From positions 1 to 9,345 of the forward strand of contig PUMG01000176.1 of assembly GCA_003551265.1 (NCBI GenBank): a stretch of DNA of 9,345 bases. The letters are read 5' to 3'. The notes beneath the pieces were generated by a model that saw only the letters and a list, made by a program, of their open reading frames with translations, searched no databases and was not told the origin of the DNA. This DNA is from Halovenus sp. (GTDB lineage: Archaea > Halobacteriota > Halobacteria > Halobacteriales > Haloarculaceae). Each line of letters opens with the position of its first letter. Within the stretch, counting starts at the first letter, position 1. Positions 1 through 5,774 of the stretch are shown one piece after another. The translations under genes were made by a program, and so were the position numbers.

Positions 1-1
1 G

Positions 2-22
2 ATTGTCACAGTCGAGAAATGA
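2..22 (+). CDS. Possible 3' end of an upstream gene (partial)
   Basis: The first bases read in frame 2 as IVTVEK followed by a TGA stop at 20-22, which would suit the last beta strand of a protein encoded mostly outside the window. Frame 1 also stays open to a TAG at 34-36, so the frame cannot be decided from six codons. No function can be assigned. Confidence 0.25.
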   Translation: MVTVEK

Positions 23-28
23 CCGCTG

Positions 29-36
29 TTTTGTAG
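29..36 (+). promoter_or_regulatory. Weak TATA-like box for thiL
   Basis: TTTTGTAG is centred about 25 bp before the ATG at 57, near the position expected for an archaeal TATA box driving a leaderless transcript. It is a poor match, and thiL could instead be read through from the gene upstream. Confidence 0.3.
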
Positions 37-56
37 ACGACGACCGTAGCGCAGGC

Positions 57-923
57 ATGGACGAACGGGAAGCGCTCCGGCGACTCGCAAGCCACCTTCC
101 ACACGCCGGAGACGACGCCGCTGTCGTCGACAACCTCGTCGTGACGACGGACATGCTTCACGAGACAACCGATATTCCGCCGAAGACGACAGCATATACG
201 GCAGGCTGGCGGTCGGTCGGTGTGTCTCTCTCGGACGTCGCAGCGATGGGTGCCGAGCCAGTTGCGGCGGTTGCGGCCTACGGTGCCCCGTTGTTCGAGT
301 GGGACGACATCGCGGCGTTCGTCGACGGTGCCCGCGCAGTCTGTCGAAACGCTGGCGGTGAGTACGTCGGCGGCGACCTCGACAGACACGACGAGTTCAC
401 CGTCACGACGACAGCGATTGGCCGGACGGAAACGCCGGTCTTCCGGTCGGGGGCGACGCCTGGTGAGGCGGTCTGTGTGACCGGAACACTCGGCAGGAGC
501 GCACTCGCACTCGAACTGTTTCAGCGCGGCGAGCACGACCGGGCAAACGAGCTGTTTCGGTTCGAACCACGAACCGAGGCTGGCCACATACTCGGGCAGG
601 AGGCAACGGCGATGATCGACAGCAGCGACGGACTTGCGCGCTCACTTCACCAGCTTTCAGCCGCCAGTGACTGTGGCTTCGCTCTCGAATCACCACTCCC
701 CATCGACGACGAACTAACGGGTGTGTTCCCCGACGAAGACGAGCGCCGTGAACGCGGTCTGTTCTTCGGAGAGGACTTCGAACTGGTGTGTACGCTCCCG
801 GAGAGCGCCGTTTCGAGACTCGATGCGGTACTGTCGGTTTCTCTGATGCGAATTGGGACAGTCACAGAAACAGGGGTTACCCTGGACGGGGAGCCACTCG
901 AAGACAGAGGATACACCCACTAG
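57..923 (+). CDS. thiL: Thiamine-monophosphate kinase
   Basis: ThiL makes the last step of thiamine diphosphate synthesis in the cytoplasm: ThMP + ATP gives ThDP + ADP. The 288-residue protein has the full set of AIR-synthase/ThiL motifs: GDDAAVV (18-24), the TTDML metal/nucleotide segment (30-34), GVSLSDVAAMGA (55-66), GGDLDR (105-110), DSSDGL (188-193) and GEDFEL (238-243). The N-terminal ATP/Mg-binding half and the C-terminal half are both complete, and the length suits the family. The frame is open upstream to a TTG at 3, but I chose the ATG at 57 because MDEREALRRLA is a typical ThiL beginning, the extra 18 residues look non-conserved, and a weak TATA-like box sits 25 bp before it. Its TAG stop overlaps the stop of the protease gene on the other strand. 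No frameshift or missing active-site residue is seen. Confidence 0.95.
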   Translation: MDEREALRRLASHLPHAGDDAAVVDNLVVTTDMLHETTDIPPKTTAYTAGWRSVGVSLSDVAAMGAEPVAAVAAYGAPLFEWDDIAAFVDGARAVCRNAGGEYVGGDLDRHDEFTVTTTAIGRTETPVFRSGATPGEAVCVTGTLGRSALALELFQRGEHDRANELFRFEPRTEAGHILGQEATAMIDSSDGLARSLHQLSAASDCGFALESPLPIDDELTGVFPDEDERRERGLFFGEDFELVCTLPESAVSRLDAVLSVSLMRIGTVTETGVTLDGEPLEDRGYTH

Positions 924-2077
924 CTGTTCAGCTCTGCTGCTTCGACAATTTCGATGGGGACTGGCGTGAAACACAGCGCTGCGAGAACGAACGTGAGGAG
1001 TCCGAGTACAATCCGCTTCCAGTCGAGCGCGTCGTCGTTGACAGGTGTCACTGGTCCGGCGTAGGCGAGCAACAACCCGAACAGTCCCCAGATGATCCAG
1101 ATACTCATCGACTGTGCTCCCGAGACGACAAAGACGTACAGCGCGAGTGCGAACATCGCGCCGGGAACCATCAGGGCAACCGCACGCTGGCGCTCGCCAA
1201 CCATTGCGCGAACGATGTGACCGCCGTCGAGTTGGCCCACGGGAAGCATGTTCAGCAGCGTCACCAGCATGCCGACCCAGCCACCGAAGACCACCGGATG
1301 GACAACGCCGTCTTCGAGGCGCTCGCTTGTCCCCGTCAACTCTGCAATCAGTTCGAGCATCGGTGGATGGTTGAAGAAGATGACAGGCTCGTCGCTCGTC
1401 GGGTCTGCTGGCTCCTGCACGGCGAGGGGGTCAAGGTGCAGTCCGATTACTGTGATGACAACCGTCGCAACCAGTCCTGCGAGCGGTCCCGCGACACCGA
1501 TGTCGAACAGCGCCTTCCGGTTCGGGATACGGCCCTTGATTTTGATGACTGCGCCGAGCGAACCGATTACCGTCGGGACAGGAATGAAATACGGAAGGGA
1601 CGCGTCGACGCCGTGGTACCGGCTCATGACGTAGTGGCCGAGTTCGTGCACGCCGAGGACACCCATGATTGCGACGACGAAGGGCCAGGCTTCGACCATC
1701 CGCCAGGGCTGTTCAGTCACGGGAATCTGATACCAGAACACCGACCCGGCGAACAGCGTCGAAAGCACCGTCAGAACGAACAACAGCAGGTTCGTGCGCG
1801 GGATGCCCTCACGCTGGGTCGACGGATCGGCAACCAGTACGAACTCGCCACGAGAGAGGTACAGGTCGGGACTGCCGCGATAGCCCTGCTGGAGACGAAT
1901 CTCGTACCCTCGGTCTCGAAAGAGCTGCCAGAGCCGCCGTTCAAGTTCTTCCCCGGTTGTCGTGGGTTCACCGATGTACAGGATGCGCTCGCCGTCGCGC
2001 TGAACTTCGTACACGTCGAAGACGGAACTCAACTCGGCAGGCTCTGGTGGGGGACCACCGCCTTCGCTACCAGCCAT
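920..2077 (-). CDS. Site-2-protease-type M50 membrane metalloprotease, no PDZ
   Basis: Polytopic zinc intramembrane protease of family M50, predicted to cut transmembrane segments of membrane-bound substrates; the substrate is unknown. The 385-residue protein has a soluble N-terminal part (about 1-95), a first membrane helix at about 97-116, then HELGH at 144-148 giving two zinc ligands and the catalytic Glu. The third ligand is in NMLPVGQLDGG (Asn276, Asp284), inside a later helix. The stretch between (SLPYFIPVP, GSLGAVIKIKG, LFDIGVAGPLAG) resembles the cyanobacterial/chloroplast EGY-type branch. Hydrophobic C-terminal segments add further helices, and there is no PDZ domain. The frame opens at a GTG at 2092, but I prefer the ATG at 2077 (MAGSEGG) because a good TATA box lies about 27 bp upstream, giving a leaderless start. 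Convergent with thiL; same strand as the small gene upstream, 149 bp away. Confidence 0.9.
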   Translation of the reverse strand: MAGSEGGGPPPEPAELSSVFDVYEVQRDGERILYIGEPTTTGEELERRLWQLFRDRGYEIRLQQGYRGSPDLYLSRGEFVLVADPSTQREGIPRTNLLLFVLTVLSTLFAGSVFWYQIPVTEQPWRMVEAWPFVVAIMGVLGVHELGHYVMSRYHGVDASLPYFIPVPTVIGSLGAVIKIKGRIPNRKALFDIGVAGPLAGLVATVVITVIGLHLDPLAVQEPADPTSDEPVIFFNHPPMLELIAELTGTSERLEDGVVHPVVFGGWVGMLVTLLNMLPVGQLDGGHIVRAMVGERQRAVALMVPGAMFALALYVFVVSGAQSMSIWIIWGLFGLLLAYAGPVTPVNDDALDWKRIVLGLLTFVLAALCFTPVPIEIVEAAELNS

Positions 2078-2100
2078 CAGTCTGTCTAGCACCGCTGGAG

Positions 2101-2108
2101 AGATAAAA
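2101..2108 (-). promoter_or_regulatory. TATA box of the M50 protease gene
   Basis: On the minus strand this reads TTTTATCT, centred 27-28 bp before the ATG at 2077. This is the expected spacing for a leaderless archaeal transcript and is the main reason for preferring that ATG over the GTG at 2092. Confidence 0.6.
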
Positions 2109-2127
2109 CCCTGGACACGGCGTGCAC

Positions 2128-2178
2128 ACTGTCGGTGAGCAATCTGCCAGAAATGTGTGGTCGGGCACTGCCGACAGT
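2128..2178. repeat. 8-bp inverted repeat between two minus-strand genes
   Basis: ACTGTCGG (2128-2135) and CCGACAGT (2171-2178) are perfect inverted copies separated by 35 bp. A second, nested pair, GTCGG (2160-2164) and CCGAC (2171-2175), competes for the same right arm. It lies after the stop of the small gene and before the protease TATA box, so it could be a 3' end structure or a regulator site. No T-run follows. The 2093-2226 interval holds no other feature I can support. Confidence 0.3.
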
Positions 2179-2226
2179 CGGGACCAAGACCGAGCGGTCA
2201 GCGGGCGTGTGGTGAGGGATGTCGAG

Positions 2227-2493
2227 TTATGATGGCTGCACACGCCACGTCGTTGCGCTCGTGTACGACCACTTCTCTATCTCCAGGTCGGTCGCAGACT
2301 CACGGAGTTTGACCATCAACGCACCGATTTCTTTCGGGGAGAGGTCAACCTCGTCCGCGATGAACTTGCTTTTGAAGTACATCTCGCCGTCTGCTGCCTT
2401 CTGGCTGAGATACGCGCGAAGGCGTTCTTCTTTCGTCTGGGTGTCTTCGGTGTTCGTGCGAGCGTCTTCTTGGGAGGGCATTGTTGCACTCAT
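2227..2493 (-). CDS. Small winged-helix-like haloarchaeal protein (DUF7123-like)
   Basis: Function unknown. The 88-residue acidic protein has a disordered N-terminal stretch of about 25 residues (rich in D, E, T, Q), then a compact domain: a helix (RLRAYLSQKA), FKSKFIADEVDLSPKEIGAL, which reads like the helix-turn-helix of a winged-helix fold, and a C-terminal hairpin with LEIEKWSYTSATTWRV. I recognise this pattern from small conserved haloarchaeal proteins annotated DUF7123; DNA binding is an inference from the fold pattern. In-frame ATGs lie at 2508, 2493 and 2481. I chose 2493 because the TATA box predicts a transcript start near 2503-2505, downstream of the 2508 ATG, and because GAGG lies 5 nt before 2493. 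If 2508 is used, the protein gains five residues (MSEET). It points away from pyrH, and its promoter contains a GC palindrome. Confidence 0.75.
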   Translation of the reverse strand: MSATMPSQEDARTNTEDTQTKEERLRAYLSQKAADGEMYFKSKFIADEVDLSPKEIGALMVKLRESATDLEIEKWSYTSATTWRVQPS

Positions 2494-2515
2494 CGTTTCC
2501 TCGCTCATAGCTATC

Positions 2516-2526
2516 CCCCGGAGGGG
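2516..2526. promoter_or_regulatory. GC palindrome between TATA box and start of the DUF7123-like gene
   Basis: CCCC-GGA-GGGG forms a perfect 4-bp-armed palindrome directly next to the TATA box (2527-2534), on its downstream side for the minus-strand gene. Its position, about -22 to -12 from the predicted transcript start, is where an archaeal repressor would block polymerase. It is short enough to be chance. Confidence 0.3.
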
Positions 2527-2534
2527 TATATAAA
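2527..2534 (-). promoter_or_regulatory. TATA box of the DUF7123-like gene
   Basis: The minus strand reads TTTATATA, a strong archaeal TATA box. A centre near 2530 predicts transcription starting near 2503-2505, giving a leader of about 10-12 nt to the ATG at 2493 that contains the short GAGG element. Confidence 0.65.
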
Positions 2535-2582
2535 GTGGAGAACGTTTCCGCTGGTTCGGTTTCTTTCAGCATATTACGCACT

Positions 2583-2620
2583 GTCTGAAGAGTTCACGAA
2601 CTGTTGAGAAACTTTTAGAC
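2583..2620 (+). other. Imperfect hairpin in the AT-rich intergenic region
   Basis: GTCTGAAGAGTT (2583-2594) can pair with AAACTTTTAGAC (2609-2620) in plus-strand RNA: 10 of 12 positions pair, two as G-U. Inside it lies a shorter exact palindrome, AGTTC-AC-GAACT (2591-2602). No transcript is predicted to cover it with confidence, so it may equally be a protein-binding site or chance. Confidence 0.25.
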
Positions 2621-2700
2621 GTTTTATAATTGACTCTGTGTCTGTTAGAGGGTTTTGTTGCAGCAACATAATTTCAAACTAAAACAGTTGGATTATACAC
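2601..2700. other. AT-rich intergenic island without a gene
   Basis: The stretch between the outward-facing DUF7123-like and pyrH genes (2509-2837, 329 bp) holds no convincing gene. Counted by eye, 2601-2700 is about 33% G+C, far below the flanking coding DNA. It contains further TATA-like strings (TTTTATAAT at 2622-2630, ATTATACA near 2692-2699) and an exact palindrome, TGTTGC-A-GCAACA (2656-2668). It is best read as a shared upstream regulatory region; a short noncoding transcript is possible but unproven. Confidence 0.5.
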
Positions 2701-2805
2701 CGATAGACCGAGTAAAAAAGGAATATGTTGCCGCTTCTCTCGTTCGGTGTTCTGTCAGTGAACCGTTTGGAGTCCGCTCCGAACCGGCTGGTCTCTGTTG
2801 ACAAC

Positions 2806-2812
2806 GTTTAAG
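2806..2812 (+). promoter_or_regulatory. TATA box of pyrH-lysS
   Basis: GTTTAAG is centred about 28 bp before the pyrH ATG at 2838. This fits a leaderless transcript, and there is no Shine-Dalgarno-like sequence directly before that ATG. Confidence 0.6.
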
Positions 2813-2837
2813 AGCGAATCGGAGTAACGCCGAAGCA

Positions 2838-3524
2838 ATGAAAGTCGTCGTCTCTGTTGGTGGGAGCGTGCTGGCACCCACTGTTCAGTCAGCACGAGTT
2901 GAGGCCTACGCGGATGTTATCGAGGAGCTAGTCGAGGAGGGTCACGAGCTGGGAATCGTTGTCGGTGGTGGGCAGACAGCACGCGAGTACATCGAGGCGG
3001 CGCGTGAGCTCGGAGCGAACGAGATTGCGCTCGACCAGCTCGGCGTTGCGGTCACGCGCCTCAACGCACGACTGCTCATTGCAGCGCTCGGAGAGCAGGC
3101 CACAGCGACACCACAGACGGACCACGTACGCGCACTGGAAGCGCTTCGTCGTGGAGACATCCCGGTCATGGGGGGGACCGTCCCTGGGCACACGACCGAC
3201 GCAGTTGCCACTGCGCTTGCGGAGTACGCGGATGCCGACTTGCTGGTGTACGCGACCAGCGTTCCGGGCGTCTACGACGCCGACCCGAACGAGGATGCGA
3301 CTGCAACGAAGTACGACACCATCTCTGCCTCGGAACTGGTGAGCGTCGTCGCCAGCATCGACATGGGTGCAGGGAGCAACGCGCCGGTGGATTTGCTGGC
3401 GACGAAACTGCTCGAACGGTCGGGACTCAAGGCGGTCGTTGTCGACGGAGCCGACCCCGAAAACGTTGCCAGGGCGGTCGCTGGTGACCACGACGGGACA
3501 GACGTCGTTCCCGACGACCAGTAA
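2838..3524 (+). CDS. pyrH: UMP kinase (archaeal type)
   Basis: Cytoplasmic enzyme of the amino-acid-kinase fold that converts UMP + ATP to UDP + ADP, feeding UTP and CTP synthesis. The 228-residue protein starts with the phosphate-binding strand VVVSVGGSVLAP (GGS at 8-10), followed by the glycine loop VVGGGQTARE (41-50), LDQLGVAVTRLNA in the nucleotide-monophosphate pocket, GGTVPGHTTDAVA, and VPGVYDADPNED of the ATP site. The length is that of the short archaeal branch rather than the longer bacterial enzyme. The ATG at 2838 is the natural start, matching the usual MKVV beginning and the TATA box 28 bp upstream. lysS follows 19 bp after the stop with no evident promoter, so the two are probably one transcript. 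The acidic C-terminal tail is typical of halophiles. No anomaly seen. Confidence 0.95.
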   Translation: MKVVVSVGGSVLAPTVQSARVEAYADVIEELVEEGHELGIVVGGGQTAREYIEAARELGANEIALDQLGVAVTRLNARLLIAALGEQATATPQTDHVRALEALRRGDIPVMGGTVPGHTTDAVATALAEYADADLLVYATSVPGVYDADPNEDATATKYDTISASELVSVVASIDMGAGSNAPVDLLATKLLERSGLKAVVVDGADPENVARAVAGDHDGTDVVPDDQ

Positions 3525-3543
3525 GCACTTGATACCGATACCT

Positions 3544-5199
3544 ATGACAGCCGACGATACTCCCGAAATCGACCCCTACGAGACGCTCGCCGGAAGCGAC
3601 CAGCCGTTCTGGGCAGACGCCGCTGCCGACGCTATCGAGGCGCGCTCCCCGGACGAACCAATCGTCATCAAAGGTGGAGTCTCGCCCTCTGGTATTCCTC
3701 ATCTCGGACACGTCAACGAGATTCTCCGCGCCTACTACGTCGCGGAGGCGCTCAGAGCCCGTGGACACGAGGTCCGACAGGTGTTCACCTCCGACGACCG
3801 TGACCGACTTCGCAAACTTCCTCGCCAACTTGCAGACCTGGATGGGAACATCGTCGGTCTCGGTGACGTTGACGCTGGCGCACTTGGACGCAATCTTGGC
3901 CGACCGTACACCGACATCCCCGATCCCTTCGGCGTCAGCGACTCGTACGGTGAGCACTTCACAGAGTTACTCCACCGGAGCGTCGACGACCTCGGTATCG
4001 ACGTCGAGTTCGTCTCGAACACCCGTCTCTACGAGGACGGCGAGTTCGACGAGGTGGTTCGTCACGTCCTCACAAACCGTGAGCGCGCCAGAGAGGTTCT
4101 CTCGGCGTACCAGGACAAGGTCGACGAGACATACGTCCCGTTTTTCGCCATCTGCGAGGCGTGTGGACAGCTTACCGAGACCATCACCGACGTCGACCTC
4201 GACGCTTCCGAGGTCTCTTACGCCTGTACTGACATCGACACAGGCGAGCAGACGATTAGTGGCTGTGGCCACGAAGGGACGGTTTCGATACGCAACGGAA
4301 AGCTGCCGTGGCGGTTCGAGTGGCCTGCACAGTGGAAGATACTCGACGTCGACTTCGAGCCGTTCGGCAAGGACCACGCCGAAGGCTCCTGGCCAAGCGG
4401 CGTCGACATCGCGCGGAACGTCGTCGACGTCGAACTGCCCGTTCCGATGGTGTACGAGTGGTTCACGCTCGAAGGTGAGGCGCTGTCGTCTTCGAGTGGC
4501 CACGTCGTCACTGTCGACGAGGTGCTCGACCTGCTCGAAGCCGAGGTGTTGCGCTACTTCTTCGTGAAAGAGCCGCTGAAACAGCGCGACTTCAGCGTCG
4601 AGCGAATCGACCAGCTCGTCGACGAGTTCGACCGGTTCGAGCGTACCTACTTCGGCGAACGCGAGACGACCGAGAGCGACCGCGAGTTCGTCGAGCGCGC
4701 GTATCCGATGGTCGTCACCGACCCGCGAGAGGAGCGCATCCGGATTCCCTACACGTTCGCGGCCGTTCTCGGGATGACCGACGACGAGGACCTACGCGAG
4801 GAGATTGCACGGAAAGAAGGACACATCCCCGAGGACGCACCCGCGTGGGCTGTCGAGGACGCGCTGGGTCGCATCGAGCGTGCGCGAAACTGGGCCAGAC
4901 GGACCGGCAACGAGTTCGACTACGAACTCAAACGCACGGAACTGCCCACGGTCGACTTCGACGACAGAGTGGAGGCTGCACTGGACGACCTCGCGGCGTT
5001 CGTCGCAGAGGGGCACGACGGCGAGACAATCCAGGGTGAGATATACGAGACAGCACGCCGTCACGACGTCGACGTCGGCGAGTTCTTCGCGGCGGGATAC
5101 CGGCTCTTTTTCGACGACGAGCAGGGACCGAAACTCGGGACGTTCCTCGGGAAACTCGACCGGGAGTTCGTCGTTGCCCGGTTGCGGCGCGAACAATAG
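3544..5199 (+). CDS. lysS: Lysyl-tRNA synthetase, class I
   Basis: Charges tRNA-Lys with lysine using ATP, in the cytoplasm. This is the archaeal class I enzyme, unrelated in fold to the class II LysRS of most bacteria. The 551-residue protein has the class I HIGH signature as PSGIPHLGH (HLGH at 53-56), a DDRDRLRKLP substrate region, and a zinc-ribbon-like insert with Cys204, Cys207, Cys228 and Cys241-Gly-His243. The second signature is ALSSSSGHV (313-321): the serine/glycine part of the KMSKS loop is kept, but the leading Lys-Met is Ala-Leu. The helical anticodon-binding part continues to the end, and the length is normal for the family. I chose the ATG at 3544; the frame is open further upstream, but only through pyrH in another frame. 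Likely cotranscribed with pyrH. The end lies 24 bp from the convergent PPOX gene. Confidence 0.95.
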   Translation: MTADDTPEIDPYETLAGSDQPFWADAAADAIEARSPDEPIVIKGGVSPSGIPHLGHVNEILRAYYVAEALRARGHEVRQVFTSDDRDRLRKLPRQLADLDGNIVGLGDVDAGALGRNLGRPYTDIPDPFGVSDSYGEHFTELLHRSVDDLGIDVEFVSNTRLYEDGEFDEVVRHVLTNRERAREVLSAYQDKVDETYVPFFAICEACGQLTETITDVDLDASEVSYACTDIDTGEQTISGCGHEGTVSIRNGKLPWRFEWPAQWKILDVDFEPFGKDHAEGSWPSGVDIARNVVDVELPVPMVYEWFTLEGEALSSSSGHVVTVDEVLDLLEAEVLRYFFVKEPLKQRDFSVERIDQLVDEFDRFERTYFGERETTESDREFVERAYPMVVTDPREERIRIPYTFAAVLGMTDDEDLREEIARKEGHIPEDAPAWAVEDALGRIERARNWARRTGNEFDYELKRTELPTVDFDDRVEAALDDLAAFVAEGHDGETIQGEIYETARRHDVDVGEFFAAGYRLFFDDEQGPKLGTFLGKLDREFVVARLRREQ

Positions 5200-5223
5200 T
5201 ACGATATCAGAGATAGACCGTGG

Positions 5224-5616
5224 CTAGTTGTGTAACACTCTCTCCGGCTGAATCCGGAGGAGGACGCGCTCGCTGTGTATCTCGCTCGGGTACACGTCGT
5301 CGATGTATCGCTGGGCGAGTTCGTCGGCGTGCGCTCGCGCACCGTCGGTCGTCACCTCCACCACTTCACCAGTTATCGAGAGATAGCGGTACGGGTCGTC
5401 GGGGTCGGTCATGCTGACTGCGACGGCTGGATTCTGTGCAACGTTTTTTGCCTTACGGCGATGGCGCTCGGTGTTGACGAGGACGTGATTCGACTCACGG
5501 TCGTAGTCTATCCAGACCGGCGTCGCCTGGGGCATCCCATCGGGGAACATCGTCACGACGTGGGCGAACGTCGGCTTCTCGAAGAGGTCCAGAAACGACT
5601 CGGGAATCTCTGCCAT
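5224..5616 (-). CDS. PPOX-fold F420/flavin-dependent oxidoreductase family protein
   Basis: A 130-residue split-barrel protein of the pyridoxamine 5'-phosphate oxidase-like group. Visible features are the opening MAEIPESFLDLFEKPTFAHV, a strand pair GMPQATPVWIDY, the cofactor phosphate-binding stretch NTERHRRKAKNVAQNP (about 48-63) followed by the strand AVAVSM, then PYRYLSITGEVVEV and a helical C-terminal part. In archaea and actinobacteria, proteins of this size and pattern are usually annotated as F420-dependent oxidoreductases; haloarchaea make F420, but the substrate, and even F420 over FMN, cannot be settled here. The frame is open upstream to 5730, but the ATG at 5616 begins at the family's normal N-terminus and has a TATA box 28 bp upstream, giving a leaderless start. 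It is convergent with lysS and divergent from the large M50 protease gene, with 158 bp between the two starts. Confidence 0.88.
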   Translation of the reverse strand: MAEIPESFLDLFEKPTFAHVVTMFPDGMPQATPVWIDYDRESNHVLVNTERHRRKAKNVAQNPAVAVSMTDPDDPYRYLSITGEVVEVTTDGARAHADELAQRYIDDVYPSEIHSERVLLRIQPERVLHN

Positions 5617-5640
5617 ACCTGCAAGAGCGGTCTCTGGACA

Positions 5641-5648
5641 GTTATACT
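5641..5648 (-). promoter_or_regulatory. TATA box of the PPOX-family gene
   Basis: The minus strand reads AGTATAAC, centred 28 bp before the ATG at 5616, as expected for a leaderless transcript. It supports the short start over the longer open frame. Confidence 0.55.
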
Positions 5649-5743
5649 GACGGATGAGCGCCCGTCGAAACGCCCGGACACCTCCGACACCGTCCGAGAC
5701 TGGTAGGCGAAAACTCGCCGTTTCGCCCATCAGTATCCAAACC

Positions 5744-5751
5744 CTCTTTTC
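5744..5751 (+). promoter_or_regulatory. Weak TATA-like box for the large M50 protease gene
   Basis: CTCTTTTC lies about 27 bp before the ATG at 5775. The position is right, the sequence match weak. No Shine-Dalgarno-like element is seen before this ATG. Confidence 0.3.
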
Positions 5752-5774
5752 TGGACACCCCCTTAGGGCTGGTA

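Noticed and set aside
788..2089. 433-codon open frame on the plus strand opposite the M50 protease gene
   Set aside because: It overlaps thiL and runs antisense to a clear protease gene; its product is rich in Cys, His, Arg and Asp with no recognisable domain or hydrophobic core. Long antisense frames are normal in GC-rich DNA.
2078..2092. GTG start at 2092 for the M50 protease
   Set aside because: A start at 2092 leaves only about 12 bp to the TATA box centre, too close for a transcript containing it; the ATG at 2077 has ideal spacing.
2583..2630. Hairpin followed by GTTTT as a terminator
   Set aside because: No plus-strand gene ends upstream of it; both flanking genes start rather than end here.
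2693..2881. 62-codon minus-strand frame overlapping the pyrH start
   Set aside because: It overlaps the pyrH promoter and start, has no recognisable pattern, and crosses the AT-rich region without a supporting promoter.
3367..3543. Upstream extension of the lysS frame by 59 codons
   Set aside because: It lies inside pyrH in another frame and gives an Arg/Trp-rich stretch unlike any LysRS N-terminus; the ATG at 3544 starts a normal protein.
5617..5730. Upstream extension of the PPOX-family frame by 38 codons
   Set aside because: The added residues do not look conserved, and they cover the TATA box and predicted transcription start of the gene.
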